Source: an uncultured Alphaproteobacteria bacterium
Lineage (GTDB): Bacteria > Pseudomonadota > Alphaproteobacteria > Rhizobiales > Beijerinckiaceae
NCBI GenBank assembly: GCA_937988775.1
Contig: CALKHP010000047.1
Coordinates: 1-42,007, forward strand
Direction of reading: 5' to 3'
Length of the DNA stretch: 42,007 nt
This document shows, one piece after another, positions 1-8,946 of this stretch. The notes beneath the pieces were generated by a model. It saw only the letters and a program-made list of their open reading frames with translations. It searched no databases and was not told the DNA's origin. Numbering within the stretch: the first letter of the stretch is position 1; every line of letters starts with the position of its first letter. The translations under genes and the position numbers were made by a program.

Positions 1-815
1 CCTGGCGCGTCGCCGAAGAGGCGCGCCAGCTCTCGGAGGCGCTGTCGGCCACCGAACTGGTGCTCGCCCATGAACAGCACCTGTCGCAGCTCGACGGGCT
101 GGCGGCGGCCGCCGCCCATGAACTCGGCACGCCGCTGGCGACCATCGCGCTCGTCGCGCGCGAACTCGAGCGCACCGTGCCCGCCGACAGCCCGTATCGC
201 GAGGATATCCAGCTCTTGCAGGAACAGGCGGCGCGCTGCCGCTCGATCCTGTCGAAACTCGCCTCCCTCGGCGACGAGGCCGGGCCTTTGCACCGCATGA
301 CGATCGCCCATCTCGTCGAGGATATCACCGCGCCGCAGCGCGCCTTCGGCATCGACGTCCAGGTCGTGATGGCGGGCGAGGCGCCGGAACCCGATTGCGA
401 CCGCAACCCCGGCATCCTGTACGGGCTCGCCAATATCGTCGACAACGCCATCGATTTTGCCGCTGCCAGCGTCGTCGTCACCGCCTCCTGGGACCATGAC
501 CACGTCTCGATCGGCATCCGCGACGACGGGCCGGGATTTGCGCCCGAGGTACTCGGCCGGCTCGGCGAGCCCTATATATCATCGCGTGGCGGTTTGCGCG
601 GCCGCGAGAAGGCGCGCGAGGGAGGTGGGCTCGGCCTTGGGTTGTTCATCGCGAAAACCCTGCTGGAGCGCTCCGGCGCGGCGTTTTCCGCCAGAAATAT
701 GCCGTCTCCGCCGGGCGGTGCCTCGGTCGTCCTGGTCTGGCAGCGCGAGGTTTTCGAGGGCACGGCGCGCGGCCAATCGGTGCCGAAACGCCAGCAACCG
801 GCAAACAGTGTATAG
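1..815 (+). CDS. actS: Sensor histidine kinase ActS/RegB/PrrB family, 5'-truncated
   Basis: The reading frame is already open at position 3, so this is the C-terminal part of a longer protein whose membrane domain lies outside the window. It is the cytoplasmic kinase of the redox-responsive RegB/PrrB/ActS family, which phosphorylates the next gene's product. The H-box reads AAAAHELGTPLATIAL, with the phospho-acceptor His at 117-119, and this form is highly typical of RegB. Downstream come RCRSIL, whose Cys matches the position of the redox-active cysteine known in Rhodobacter RegB, the N-box (NIVDNAIDFA), the G1 motif (DDGPGFAP) and the G2 region (GGGLGLGLFIAK). The response-regulator gene starts 69 bases downstream on the same strand, as usual for this pair. 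The quinone-binding transmembrane part cannot be checked here. Confidence 0.93.
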   Translation, partial: WRVAEEARQLSEALSATELVLAHEQHLSQLDGLAAAAAHELGTPLATIALVARELERTVPADSPYREDIQLLQEQAARCRSILSKLASLGDEAGPLHRMTIAHLVEDITAPQRAFGIDVQVVMAGEAPEPDCDRNPGILYGLANIVDNAIDFAAASVVVTASWDHDHVSIGIRDDGPGFAPEVLGRLGEPYISSRGGLRGREKAREGGGLGLGLFIAKTLLERSGAAFSARNMPSPPGGASVVLVWQREVFEGTARGQSVPKRQQPANSV

Positions 816-884
816 TGACAGTGGTACAGAACCATGACAGAAGCATTTTTCCGGCCAGGTGAAAATCCGGCCAGAGCGATAGTG

Positions 885-1433
885 ATGAACACCATGCCTT
901 CCGCCACGGACGATCTCAGCCTGCTGATCGTCGATGACGACAAACCCTTCCTCAACCGCCTGGCGCGCGCCATGGAGGCACGGGGCTATCACGTCACCAC
1001 GGCCGAGACGGTCGAGGCGGGGCTCGCCGCCATTGCCGAGCGGCCGCCGGCCTTCGCCGTCATCGACATGCGGCTGGCGGACGGCAACGGGCTCGACGTG
1101 ATTTCCGAGTTGAAGCGCCGGCGCCCCGAGGCGCGCGCCATCATCCTCACCGGCTACGGCAACATCGCCACCGCCGTGACGGCGGTGAAGATGGGCGCCT
1201 TCGACTATCTCGCCAAGCCGGCCGATGCCGACGAGATCCATGGCGCGCTGATGGCGAGCGCCGACCACAAGCCGGCCCCGCCGGAAAATCCGATGTCGGC
1301 CGACCGCGTACGCTGGGAGCATATCCAGCGCGTCTACGAACTATGCGAGCGCAACGTCTCGGAAACCGCGCGCCGCCTCAACATGCACCGCCGCACCCTG
1401 CAACGCATCCTCGCCAAGCGCGCGCCGCGCTGA
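885..1433 (+). CDS. actR: Response regulator ActR/RegA/PrrA
   Basis: Cognate regulator of the ActS/RegB kinase: a receiver domain followed by a Fis-type helix-turn-helix, controlling redox-dependent genes in this family (photosynthesis, nitrogen fixation, CO2 fixation or acid tolerance, depending on species). The receiver shows the acidic cluster LLIVDDDKPF, the phospho-acceptor Asp in FAVIDMRLADG, the Thr of ILTGYGNIATA and the Lys of YLAKPADADE. The C-terminal HTH is NVSETARRLNMHRRTLQRIL, nearly invariant in this family. An upstream in-frame ATG at 834 would add 17 residues. I prefer ATG 885 (182 aa) because it gives the usual family length of about 180-185 aa; neither start has a strong ribosome-binding site. 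Confidence 0.93.
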   Translation: MNTMPSATDDLSLLIVDDDKPFLNRLARAMEARGYHVTTAETVEAGLAAIAERPPAFAVIDMRLADGNGLDVISELKRRRPEARAIILTGYGNIATAVTAVKMGAFDYLAKPADADEIHGALMASADHKPAPPENPMSADRVRWEHIQRVYELCERNVSETARRLNMHRRTLQRILAKRAPR

Positions 1434-1469
1434 GAAGGGGGATTGGGTCCAGGGAAACGGAGCACGCGC

Positions 1470-1612
1470 CGCCCTGGGTCCCGGCTCAAGGCCGGGACAA
1501 GACGGTTGCGGTTCCCTCGACGTTTTGCCCCGGACTTGATCCGGGGCCCAGGGGAAACGGGGCGCTTTCGTTTAGGGCTTATCCCGCGTTCCTGACCTGA
1601 CGCGGGAATGAC
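1470..1612. repeat. Intergenic dispersed palindromic repeats (two families)
   Basis: The gap between actR and mmcB holds no gene. It has a GGGTCCCGGCTCAAGGCCGG-type element, an inverted copy of the same kind (GCCCCGGACTTGATCCGGGG), and a shorter hairpin at 1582-1607 (TCCCGCGT pairing with ACGCGGGA). The same element types recur near 13770, 24530 and 28730-28905, so they are dispersed genomic repeats. They may also act as transcription terminators for the converging genes actR and mmcB. Confidence 0.75.
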
Positions 1613-1630
1613 GGCGGTGCCACCGCCCCC

Positions 1631-2098
1631 TCAAAACCCGGCCGGCAGTTCCGGATCAGCCAGTGCCATCATCCGGCGCGCCGCCAGCCGCGCGAATTGC
1701 AGCGTCAGCGCCCGCCGTCGCGGCGCGGCCAGCTTGTGCTCGGGCGCCTCGCGCAGGATCGCCGCGCCATAGCCGTCGGCGATGATCAGGCCGGCGTCGT
1801 CGGGCAGCACATCGTGCGGAAAGCGCTCGTCGACGGCGAAATACAGCCGGTCGCAATAGTCGCGGTAAAACGGCCATTTGCGGTCGATGCGGAAATCCTC
1901 GAGGCAGGATTTCGTCTCGATGATCCAGATGCCGTTATCGGCGCCGATCGACAGGATGTCGGCGCGCCGGCCCGAAGCAAGAGTCATCTCCGTCACCGCC
2001 GGCCGGTCGGCCTGCGCCAGCAGCCGCATCGTGCCGCGCGTGACATGCGCCACGGTACGGCCGGTCGGAAGGGCGTGGGCGAGCGATGAATCGGCCAT
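1631..2098 (-). CDS. mmcB: MmcB family DNA repair protein
   Basis: A 155-aa protein of the MmcB family. In Caulobacter, mmcB is a damage-inducible gene with a role in resistance to DNA crosslinking. The sequence carries a PD-(D/E)XK-nuclease-like signature: Asp47 in GRRADILSIG, and Glu61-x-Lys63 in WIIETKSCLEDF. It is followed by the conserved KWPFYRDYCDRLYFAV stretch typical of the family, whose length is about 150 aa. The gene converges on actR. I recall mmcB lying next to actSR in many Rhizobiales, which supports the call. Nuclease activity itself is not established from the sequence. Confidence 0.88.
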   Translation of the reverse strand: MADSSLAHALPTGRTVAHVTRGTMRLLAQADRPAVTEMTLASGRRADILSIGADNGIWIIETKSCLEDFRIDRKWPFYRDYCDRLYFAVDERFPHDVLPDDAGLIIADGYGAAILREAPEHKLAAPRRRALTLQFARLAARRMMALADPELPAGF

Positions 2099-2141
2099 TC
2101 CCGGATGTTAATCCCATGCGTTGCCGGCGACCAGAGCGGGC

Positions 2142-3767
2142 TTAGCCGCGCGCATCCTCCAGCACCATCGCCGCGCCCTTCTCGGCGATCATCATCGTCG
2201 GCGTGTTGGTGTTGCCGGAGGTGATGCGCGGCATCACCGAGGCGTCGATCACGCGCAGGCCCTCGACGCCGCGCACTTTCAGCCGGGCCGTGGTGACCGC
2301 CATCGCGTCGCCGTCCGGCCCCATCCGCGCCGTGCCGACGGGGTGGAAGATCGTCGTCGAGGTATCGCCCGCCGCCTGCACCAACTCGGCATCCGAGGTC
2401 AGATGCGCGCCGGGCTTGAACTCCTGCGGCCGGTATTGCGCCAGCGCCGGCGCCTGCACGATGCGCCGCGCCAGCCTGAGCGAATCGACCGAGACACGCT
2501 GGTCTTCCGGCGTCGACAGGTAGTTCGGCTGGATGATCGGCGCGTCCTCGGGCCGGGGTGAGCGCGCATGGATCGAACCGCGGCTGGTCGGGCGCAGGTT
2601 GGCGACGCTGACCGTGAAGGCCGGGAACGGGTGCATCGGCTCGCCGAACGCATCGAGCGACAGCGGCTGGATGTGGAATTGCAGGTTCGGCGTGTCGAAT
2701 TCCGGCGACGAGCGCGTGAAGGCGCCAAGCTGCGACGGCGCCATGGTGAGCGCGCCGGTGCGCCTGAGCGCGTATTCGAGCCCCATCAGGCCGCGCCGGA
2801 ACAGCGAGCGATACAGGATGTTCATCGTCGCCACGCCCTCGACCTTGTAGATCGGCCGGATCTGCAGATGGTCCTGCAGGTTCTCGCCGATACCGGGCAG
2901 GTCGGCGACGACCGGCACGCCGAGCCTCTGCACATGCGCGCCGTTGCCGAGGCCGGAGCGTTCGAGCAGGGCGGGCGTCGCCACCGCGCCGGTCGCGACG
3001 ATGATCTCGCGCCGCGCCGCGATGGTGTGCTGCGCGCCGTTCTGGCGATAGGTGACGGTCTTGGCTCGGTTGCCCTCGAAGCCGATGCGCTCGGCGAGCG
3101 CGCCGGTGATCAGGTGTAGGTTCGGCCGGTTCAGGACCGGCTTGAGGAAGCCGCGCGCCGCGCTCCAGCGCCGGCCGCCCTTCTGGTTGACCTGGAAATA
3201 GCCACAGCCTTCGTTGGTGCCGGTGTTGAAATCGGGCGTGCGCGGAATGCCGCTCTGCTCGGCGGCACTGATGAAAGCGTCGAGAATGTCCCAGCGGATG
3301 CGCGGCTTGTCGACATGCCACGGCCCGCCCGCGCCGTGGAACTGGCTGGCGCCGAGGAAATGATCCTCCTGCTGCTTGAACAGCGGCAGCACATCGTCCC
3401 AGCCCCAGCCTTCGAGGCCGAGCTGGCGCCAGCCGTCATAATCGCGCGCCTGGCCGCGCATGTAGACCATGGCGTTGATCGCCGAGCAGCCGCCGATCGT
3501 CTTGCCGCGCGGATAGTTCAGCACGCGGCCGTTCAGGCCCGGCATCGGCTCGGTCTTGAACATCCAGTCGGAGCGCGGATTGCCGATGGCGAACAGGTAG
3601 CCGACCGGAATGTGAAACCAGATCCAGTTATCCTTGCCGCCGCCTTCAAGCACCGCCACGCTGTAGCGCCCATCCGCCGACAGCCGGTTGGCCAGCACGC
3701 AGCCGGCTGAGCCCGCGCCGACGACGATGAAATCGAAAACCTGTTCGCTCGCGGCCGCCTCAGCCAT
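2142..3767 (-). CDS. GMC-family FAD-dependent alcohol/choline dehydrogenase-like oxidoreductase
   Basis: A 541-aa glucose-methanol-choline oxidoreductase. The N-terminal Rossmann motif for FAD is VVGAGSAGCVLANRL. GMC signature 1 lies around NYPRGKTIGGCSAINAMVY. The C-terminus has HPVGTARMGPDG and the block IDASVMPRITSGNTNTPTMM, whose Asn is at the conserved C-terminal active-site position; the catalytic His lies in HPVG. These enzymes oxidise an alcohol using FAD. The substrate cannot be told from sequence, and BetA-like or aliphatic alcohol dehydrogenase are both possible. The ATG at 3765-3767 is preferred over an upstream start because GGAGGAT lies about 8 bases before it and the extra upstream residues look non-coding. 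It lies 82 bases downstream of hemA on the same strand, so read-through is possible. Confidence 0.92.
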   Translation of the reverse strand: MAEAAASEQVFDFIVVGAGSAGCVLANRLSADGRYSVAVLEGGGKDNWIWFHIPVGYLFAIGNPRSDWMFKTEPMPGLNGRVLNYPRGKTIGGCSAINAMVYMRGQARDYDGWRQLGLEGWGWDDVLPLFKQQEDHFLGASQFHGAGGPWHVDKPRIRWDILDAFISAAEQSGIPRTPDFNTGTNEGCGYFQVNQKGGRRWSAARGFLKPVLNRPNLHLITGALAERIGFEGNRAKTVTYRQNGAQHTIAARREIIVATGAVATPALLERSGLGNGAHVQRLGVPVVADLPGIGENLQDHLQIRPIYKVEGVATMNILYRSLFRRGLMGLEYALRRTGALTMAPSQLGAFTRSSPEFDTPNLQFHIQPLSLDAFGEPMHPFPAFTVSVANLRPTSRGSIHARSPRPEDAPIIQPNYLSTPEDQRVSVDSLRLARRIVQAPALAQYRPQEFKPGAHLTSDAELVQAAGDTSTTIFHPVGTARMGPDGDAMAVTTARLKVRGVEGLRVIDASVMPRITSGNTNTPTMMIAEKGAAMVLEDARG

Positions 3768-3849
3768 GCCCCGTATCCTCCCCGCAACGGCTGCGACCTT
3801 GATCGGCTGGACGCGGCCGGTCAACTGCGAGAATGGTCGAAGGCGCGGC

Positions 3850-5100
3850 TCATGCCTCGGCGACGGCCGGCTCGCCTGCCGGTTTCGCCGCCTCTCGGAA
3901 CGGCAGGCCGAGCCGGTGCCAGACATCGCATAACGCCGCCGCCAGCGCCGTGATCAGCGCCGCATCGTGCTGCGGCGTCGGCGTGATGCGCAGGCGCTCA
4001 GTGCCGCGCGGCACGGTCGGATAATTGATCGGCTGGATGTAGATGCCATGCTCCTCGAGCAGCAGGTCGCTTGCCTGCTTGCACTTTTCCGCGTCACCCA
4101 CCATCACCGGCACGATATGCGTCCCGGTCGCCATCACCGGCAGGCCGGCGGCTGTGAGCGCCGCCTTGGTGGCGGCAACCGCCGCGCGCTGCTCGGCCCG
4201 CTCGACATGCGAGACCTTCAGATGTGCGATTGCGGCCGCCGCGGCGGCCGCGACGCCCGGCGGCAGGGCGGTGGTGAAGATGAAGCCCGGTGCGTGCGAG
4301 CGCACGGCATCGACCACCGCCATCTTGCCGGCGATGTAGCCGCCGAGCGCCCCGAACGCCTTGGCGAGCGTGCCCTCGATCACGTCGACGCGGTTCATGA
4401 CGCCGTCGCGCTCGGCGATGCCGGCGCCACGCGGCCCATACATGCCGACGGCATGGACCTCGTCGAGATAGGTCATGGCGCCATAGCGCTCAGCGAGGTC
4501 GCAGATCGCCGCGATCGGCGCCACGTCGCCATCCATCGAATAGACGCTCTCGAACACGATCAGCTTCGGCCTGTCGCGACCGGCCCGCGCCAGAAGCTCC
4601 TCGAGATGGGCGAGATCGTTATGGCGCCAGATCTGGCGCGCGCAGCCGGCGGCGCGCACGCCCTCGATCATCGAATTGTGGTTGAGCGCGTCCGACAGGA
4701 TCAGGCAGTCCGGCAGCAGTTTGGCGATGGTGGCGATGCCGGCGAGGTTTGAGATGTAACCGGAGGTGAAGACGAGCGCCGCTTCCTTGCCATGCAGGTC
4801 GGCCAACTCGTCCTCGAGCGCGATCACGCACCGGTTGCTGCCCGAGATGTTGCGCGTGCCGCCGGCGCCGGCGCCCATGCGCCCAGCCGCCTCGCACATC
4901 GCGCTCAGCACTTTCGGATGCTGGCCCATGCCGAGATAATCGTTCGAGCACCAGATCACCACCTCGCGCTCGCCATGGGCGCCACGCCACACGGCGCGCG
5001 GAAACCGGCCGGCGCGGCGCTCGAGATCGGCGAAGACCCGGTAGCGCCGCTCGTGCTTCAGCTTGGCAAGCGCGGTCTCGAAATGTTGCAGGTAGTCCAT
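3850..5100 (-). CDS. hemA: 5-aminolevulinate synthase (C4 pathway)
   Basis: A PLP enzyme that condenses glycine with succinyl-CoA to 5-aminolevulinate, the first step of haem and tetrapyrrole synthesis in alphaproteobacteria. The 416-aa protein begins MDYLQHFETAL, typical of alphaproteobacterial ALAS. It shows the glycine-rich GMGAGAGGTRNISG stretch, LNHNSMIEG, the YLDEVHAVGMYG block with cofactor-contacting Asp213 and His216, and the Schiff-base Lys247 in EGTLAKAFGALGG. The C-terminal GIYIQPINYPTVPRGTERLR is also family-typical. An alternative start 8 codons upstream is unlikely, since homologues start at MDY. It is divergent from the epimerase gene, with 162 bases between them for promoters. 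Family members are often under redox (PrrA/FnrL) or Irr control; I did not identify a binding site. Confidence 0.97.
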   Translation of the reverse strand: MDYLQHFETALAKLKHERRYRVFADLERRAGRFPRAVWRGAHGEREVVIWCSNDYLGMGQHPKVLSAMCEAAGRMGAGAGGTRNISGSNRCVIALEDELADLHGKEAALVFTSGYISNLAGIATIAKLLPDCLILSDALNHNSMIEGVRAAGCARQIWRHNDLAHLEELLARAGRDRPKLIVFESVYSMDGDVAPIAAICDLAERYGAMTYLDEVHAVGMYGPRGAGIAERDGVMNRVDVIEGTLAKAFGALGGYIAGKMAVVDAVRSHAPGFIFTTALPPGVAAAAAAAIAHLKVSHVERAEQRAAVAATKAALTAAGLPVMATGTHIVPVMVGDAEKCKQASDLLLEEHGIYIQPINYPTVPRGTERLRITPTPQHDAALITALAAALCDVWHRLGLPFREAAKPAGEPAVAEA

Positions 5101-5262
5101 ACTGGCACCAGGTCCTGTCGGCATTGCTGGAATGGCTCCAGATACGCCCCCGCGCCGGGGCGGATCAACCCGACCGCATGTCGCATAGTGGCATAGGCCG
5201 ATTGCCGCTTGCGCGGTCTGGGCGCCTCTGCCATGCCGGCTGCTCCATGGTGGAGGCGATCA

Positions 5263-6282
5263 ATGGCTGCGAGATCGACAATTCTGGTCACCGGCGCCGC
5301 GGGCTTCATCGGCATGCGCGTCGCAGAGATGCTGCTGGCGCGTGGCGATGCGGTTGCCGGCCTCGATGCGCTGACGCCCTATTACGATCCGGCGCTGAAG
5401 CGTGCCCGCCTCGCCCGGCTGGCGGCGCACGAGAATTTCCGCTTCTTCGACACCGACCTGAGCGAGCCGCAAGCGACGCTCGCCGCCTTCGATGCCGTGC
5501 AGCCGGATGCGGTCGTGCATCTTGCCGCCCAGCCCGGCGTGCGCGCCTCGATCGACAATCCGCTCGCCTGCATCCGCGCCAATTGCGACGGTTTCGCCAC
5601 CGTGCTGGAAGCGGCCCATCGCCATCATGTGCGCCATCTGGTGTTTGCTTCGTCGAGTTCGGTCTACGGCGCCAACCGGCGTCTGCCCTACGGCACCGAC
5701 CAGGCGGTCGACCATCCCGTCAGCCTCTATGCCGCGAGCAAGAAGGCGAACGAGTTGATGGCGCATGCCTATGCCCATGTCCATCGCCTGCCGGTGACGG
5801 GGCTGCGCTTCTTCACCGTCTACGGCCCGTGGGGCCGGCCGGACATGGCGGTCTATGGCTTTACGCGCGCCATTTTCGCTGGGACACCGATCCGCATCTT
5901 CAACCACGGCGCCATGAAGCGCGACTTCACCTATATCGACGACGTCGCCGAGGGCGTGGTGTGCACGCTCGACCGCACGGCCGCGCCCGACCCTGCCTGG
6001 CGTGCCGATGCGCCTGATCCCGCCACCAGTGACGCCCCGTACCGGCTCTACAATATCGGCAACAGCCAGCCGGTCGGCCTGCTCGATTTCGTCGCCGAAC
6101 TGGAGCGCGCCTGCGGCCGGCCGGCGATCCGCGAGTTGCTGCCGATGCAGCCGGGCGACGTGCTCGAGACCTCAGCCGATACCAGCGCGCTCGAGCGTGA
6201 TGTCGGTTTTCGCCCGGCGACGCCGCTTGGCCTCGGCCTCGACCGTTTCGTCGCCTGGTTCCGCGCCTATCACGGCGTGTGA
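5263..6282 (+). CDS. NAD-dependent UDP-glucuronate 4-epimerase-like protein
   Basis: A 339-aa extended short-chain dehydrogenase/reductase. The NAD-binding glycine motif GAAGFIG is at residues 11-17. It also has DALTPYYDPALKRARL, the catalytic Ser in FASSSSVYG, YAASKKANELMAHAY (catalytic Tyr-x3-Lys) and LRFFTVYGPWGRPDMA. The last motif is characteristic of UDP-glucuronate 4-epimerases that make UDP-galacturonate for LPS or capsule. The start is set by GGAGGCG at 5252-5258, just before ATG 5263. No other polysaccharide gene is nearby, so this looks like a stand-alone copy. Its last 13 bases overlap the converging btuD-like gene tail to tail. Confidence 0.9.
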   Translation: MAARSTILVTGAAGFIGMRVAEMLLARGDAVAGLDALTPYYDPALKRARLARLAAHENFRFFDTDLSEPQATLAAFDAVQPDAVVHLAAQPGVRASIDNPLACIRANCDGFATVLEAAHRHHVRHLVFASSSSVYGANRRLPYGTDQAVDHPVSLYAASKKANELMAHAYAHVHRLPVTGLRFFTVYGPWGRPDMAVYGFTRAIFAGTPIRIFNHGAMKRDFTYIDDVAEGVVCTLDRTAAPDPAWRADAPDPATSDAPYRLYNIGNSQPVGLLDFVAELERACGRPAIRELLPMQPGDVLETSADTSALERDVGFRPATPLGLGLDRFVAWFRAYHGV

Positions 6283-7040
6283 GCGCCGGGCAGGATACCG
6301 AGGCCCTCCGGCCGGTCGACGATGTCGAAGGCAGCGCCGTAAAGGTCGGCCAGGAGCGTTTCCGTCAGCACGGCGGCTGGTGGCCCGTCGGCGACGAGCC
6401 GGCCGTGCGAAATCGCCAGCACGCGGCTTGCCCAGCGCGCGGCCAGCGTCAGGTCGTGCAGCACGGCGATCACCAGTGCGCCCTCATGTGCGCGTGCGGC
6501 AAGCGCCGCCATCGCGATCGTCTGGTAGCGGGCATCGAGTGCGGCGACCGGCTCGTCGGCGAGGATGAGCGGCGCCTCGACGGCGAGCCCGCGTGCCAGC
6601 GCCACGCGCGCCCGTTCGCCGCCGGACAGCCGGTCGACGGCGCGCCCGGTGAAGGCGCGCGCGGCGGCCTGATCCAGCGCATGGGCGACCGCCGTGGCGT
6701 CCTTGTCCGAGAGCGGCCCGCCGCGCCAGCCATGGGGAATGCGGCCGAGCGCCACGACATCTTCAGCCCGCATCGGCCAGTGGAAGGCGGCTTCCTGCGG
6801 CAGGTAGGCGATTGTCCGCGCCCGCGAAGGGCCGGCCGGCGGCAGGGGCGTGCCGCCGAGCCGCACCGTGCCCTCGGCCGCGATCAGGCCGGCGAGCGCG
6901 CGCAGCAATGTCGATTTTCCGGCGCCGTTCGGGCCGATCACCGCGATGCGCTCGCCCGCGTCCGCGTCGAACGAGACGGCGTCGAGCAGGGTCCGGCCAT
7001 GGCGCCTGACGGTGAGGGCGGATGCCGCGAGCAGGTTCAT
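6270..7040 (-). CDS. btuD: ABC transporter ATP-binding protein, B12/iron-siderophore type
   Basis: The ATPase subunit (256 aa) of a FecCD-type importer. Walker A is GPNGAGKS at residues 36-43, the Q-loop lies in IAYLPQEAAFHWP, the signature is DRLSGGERARVALARGL, Walker B is LILADEP, and the H-loop His lies in VIAVLHDLTLAARW. The start codon overlaps the permease stop (ATGA at 7037-7040), so the two are translationally coupled. The family also includes haem (HmuV) and ferric-siderophore ATPases. I favour cobalamin because of the adjacent btuF-like and riboswitch-controlled btuB genes. The gene's 3' end overlaps the converging epimerase gene by 13 bases. Confidence 0.87.
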   Translation of the reverse strand: MNLLAASALTVRRHGRTLLDAVSFDADAGERIAVIGPNGAGKSTLLRALAGLIAAEGTVRLGGTPLPPAGPSRARTIAYLPQEAAFHWPMRAEDVVALGRIPHGWRGGPLSDKDATAVAHALDQAAARAFTGRAVDRLSGGERARVALARGLAVEAPLILADEPVAALDARYQTIAMAALAARAHEGALVIAVLHDLTLAARWASRVLAISHGRLVADGPPAAVLTETLLADLYGAAFDIVDRPEGLGILPGAHTP

Positions 7041-8032
7041 CTGGCGCCCTCGCGCGCCCGGTAGCCGCCGATCAGGATCCACAGGAATACCGGCACGCCG
7101 ATCAGGCTGGTCAGCACGCCGACCTTGAGTTCCGTGTTGGCCGGGATCAGGCGCACGGCGATATCGGCGGCGGTGAGCAGGCAGGCGCCGGCGAGCGCCG
7201 CCGGCAGCAGCAGGCGCGCCGGATCGTAGCCGCAGGCGCGGCGCACCAGATGCGGCGCGACGAGGCCGACGAAGCCGATCGCCCCGGCGACCGCCGTGGT
7301 GCCGCCGACGATCAGCCCGACGCCGGCGACGATGGCGAGCCTGACCGCGCCGAGCCGCGTGCCGAGGCTTTCCGCGACCTCCTCGCCGAGCGCCAGCGCC
7401 CTGAGGGCGGGGCCGGCGGCGAAGAGCAGCGCGCCGCCAACGAGAATGCACGCGCCGGCGATCGCCACCTGCGGCAGCGCGGCGTTCTCGAACGAGCCCA
7501 TCATCCAGTACACGATCTCGGCGAGGGCGAACGGGTTCGGCGCCAGGTTGAGCACCAGCGTGGTCAGCGCGCCGGCGAGACTGCCGATGGCGAGCCCGGC
7601 CAACAGGAAGGCGGTCAGGCTTTCGCTGCGCCCGGCGATGGCGACGAGCAGGGCGAGCGCCAGCAGGGCGCCGCCGACCGCCGCGCCGCCGACGGCGAGC
7701 GAGCCCGGCGCACCACCGGCCACGAACAGCACCAGCACCGCGCCAAGCGCCGCCGCCTGCGGCGCGCCGAAGATCGCGGGTTCCGCGAGCGGGTTGCGCA
7801 ACAGGCCTTGCAGGGCGGCGCCGGCGAGGCCGAGCCCGCCGCCGGCGATCAGCGCCAGCACGGTGCGCGGCAGGCGGATGTCGCGCAGGATCAGCCCGGC
7901 GAAGCCGTCGCCGTCAACCAGCCCGCGCCATATCGCGCCCGCGCCGAGCTGCGCCGGCCCGATGGCGAGCGAAGCGAGCGCGAGCACGGCGGCGAGCGCG
8001 AATAGGCAGATGACGAGCAGGCGCTGGGTCAT
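7037..8032 (-). CDS. btuC: FecCD-family ABC transporter permease, probable cobalamin
   Basis: A very hydrophobic integral membrane protein of the BtuC/FecCD family, about 331 aa with roughly ten predicted membrane spans. It has the family motifs RLPRTVLALIAGGGLGLAGA, LQGLLRNPLAEPAIFG, GAIGFVGLVAPHLVRR (the loop contacting the ATPase) and the C-terminal GVPVFLWIL. It forms the transmembrane channel with the btuD-like ATPase, whose start overlaps its stop. The start is uncertain: ATG at 8030-8032 gives MTQRLLVICLF, while a start at 8059 would add nine residues; neither has a clear ribosome-binding site. It is divergent from the btuF-like gene, with a short 84-base gap. Confidence 0.9.
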   Translation of the reverse strand: MTQRLLVICLFALAAVLALASLAIGPAQLGAGAIWRGLVDGDGFAGLILRDIRLPRTVLALIAGGGLGLAGAALQGLLRNPLAEPAIFGAPQAAALGAVLVLFVAGGAPGSLAVGGAAVGGALLALALLVAIAGRSESLTAFLLAGLAIGSLAGALTTLVLNLAPNPFALAEIVYWMMGSFENAALPQVAIAGACILVGGALLFAAGPALRALALGEEVAESLGTRLGAVRLAIVAGVGLIVGGTTAVAGAIGFVGLVAPHLVRRACGYDPARLLLPAALAGACLLTAADIAVRLIPANTELKVGVLTSLIGVPVFLWILIGGYRAREGAR

Positions 8033-8116
8033 GGGCGGCGGATGTTGCGGGTGGCGCATCTATGACTGCTCGCGCCGCCGTTTCCAAGCGCGGCGTTTGG
8101 CTGTAGGGCGTCGGGC

Positions 8117-8929
8117 ATGCATTGTTTCCGCCTGCTCCTGCCGTTTGTCGCCGTCCTGCTCGCCTTTGGCCCGGCACAGGCGGCGAGCCGGTCCCCGCGC
8201 GTGCTCTCGCTCAACCTGTGCGCCGACCAGTTGCTGCTGGCGCTGGCCGATCCCGGCCAGATCGTGGCGCTGAGCCGCTTTTCCCGCGACGCCGGCATGT
8301 CGGCGGCGGCGCGCAAGGCACGCAACTTCCCGGTGGCGAGCGGCGGCATCGAGGCCGTGCTGCGCGACCGGCCCGATCTCGTGCTCGCCGGCCCCTACGA
8401 CCGGCCCGTCACCTCCGGCGTGCTCGCCCGGCAAGGCATCGCGGTCAGGATCGTGCCGCTCTGGCAGGGGTTTGCCGCCGGCGCGGCGGAAATCCGCGCC
8501 CTCGCTGCCGCGCTTGGCCATCCCGAACGCGGCGTGGCGCTGGTCGCGCATATCGAGGCCGCGCGGGAAGCCGCCGCCAATGCCGGCGCCGGCCGCAGCG
8601 CGCTGGCGCTCGGGCGCGGCGGCTATGTCGATGGCGCCGACAGCCTGACCGGCAGCCTGCTCGCCGCTGTCGGGCTGCGTCCGGCGATTCCGGCGGCGCA
8701 TGGCCGCTTCGTGCCGCTCGAAACCCTCTTGCAACTTGATCCGCAGGTGCTCGTGCTGGCGGAAGGCCGCAGCGCCGCCAACGATCGCGGCGCCGCGTTG
8801 CTGCGTCATCCCGCGCTCAGGGCCTGGGCGGCCGGGCGGCGGGTGGTGACACTGCCGCCCGCCTTGACCGCTTGTCCGGGGCCGGGGCTGGTCGAGGCGC
8901 TGGATATCCTGGCCGCCGGTCTGAGGTGA
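8117..8929 (+). CDS. btuF: Periplasmic ABC substrate-binding protein, BtuF-like
   Basis: A 270-aa periplasmic binding protein of the BtuF/FhuD (class III, helical backbone) type. It has a Sec signal peptide, MHCFRLLLPFVAVLLAFGPA, cleaved near AQA. The mature part begins with the family hallmark RVLSLNLCADQLLLALAD, followed by VALSRFSRD and RPDLVLAGPYDRP. This binding-protein family captures cobalamin or iron chelates in the periplasm for the BtuCD-type permease and ATPase encoded divergently. An AGGGCG stretch shortly before ATG 8117 serves as ribosome-binding site. It converges on btuB; the gap between them holds a long repeat hairpin. The B12 assignment rests on btuB and its riboswitch, not on this protein alone. 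Confidence 0.87.
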   Translation: MHCFRLLLPFVAVLLAFGPAQAASRSPRVLSLNLCADQLLLALADPGQIVALSRFSRDAGMSAAARKARNFPVASGGIEAVLRDRPDLVLAGPYDRPVTSGVLARQGIAVRIVPLWQGFAAGAAEIRALAAALGHPERGVALVAHIEAAREAAANAGAGRSALALGRGGYVDGADSLTGSLLAAVGLRPAIPAAHGRFVPLETLLQLDPQVLVLAEGRSAANDRGAALLRHPALRAWAAGRRVVTLPPALTACPGPGLVEALDILAAGLR

Positions 8930-8946
8930 GGGTCCGGTGGGATCTG

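Noticed and set aside
1993..3321. A 442-codon minus-strand frame overlapping the GMC oxidoreductase in another frame
   Set aside because: The GMC frame has all family motifs. The alternative is Arg/Ala/Pro-rich noise.
7041..7451. N-terminal extension of the btuD-like frame as one 393-aa protein
   Set aside because: The added part translates btuC in another frame. The ATGA overlap at 7037-7040 gives the true start.
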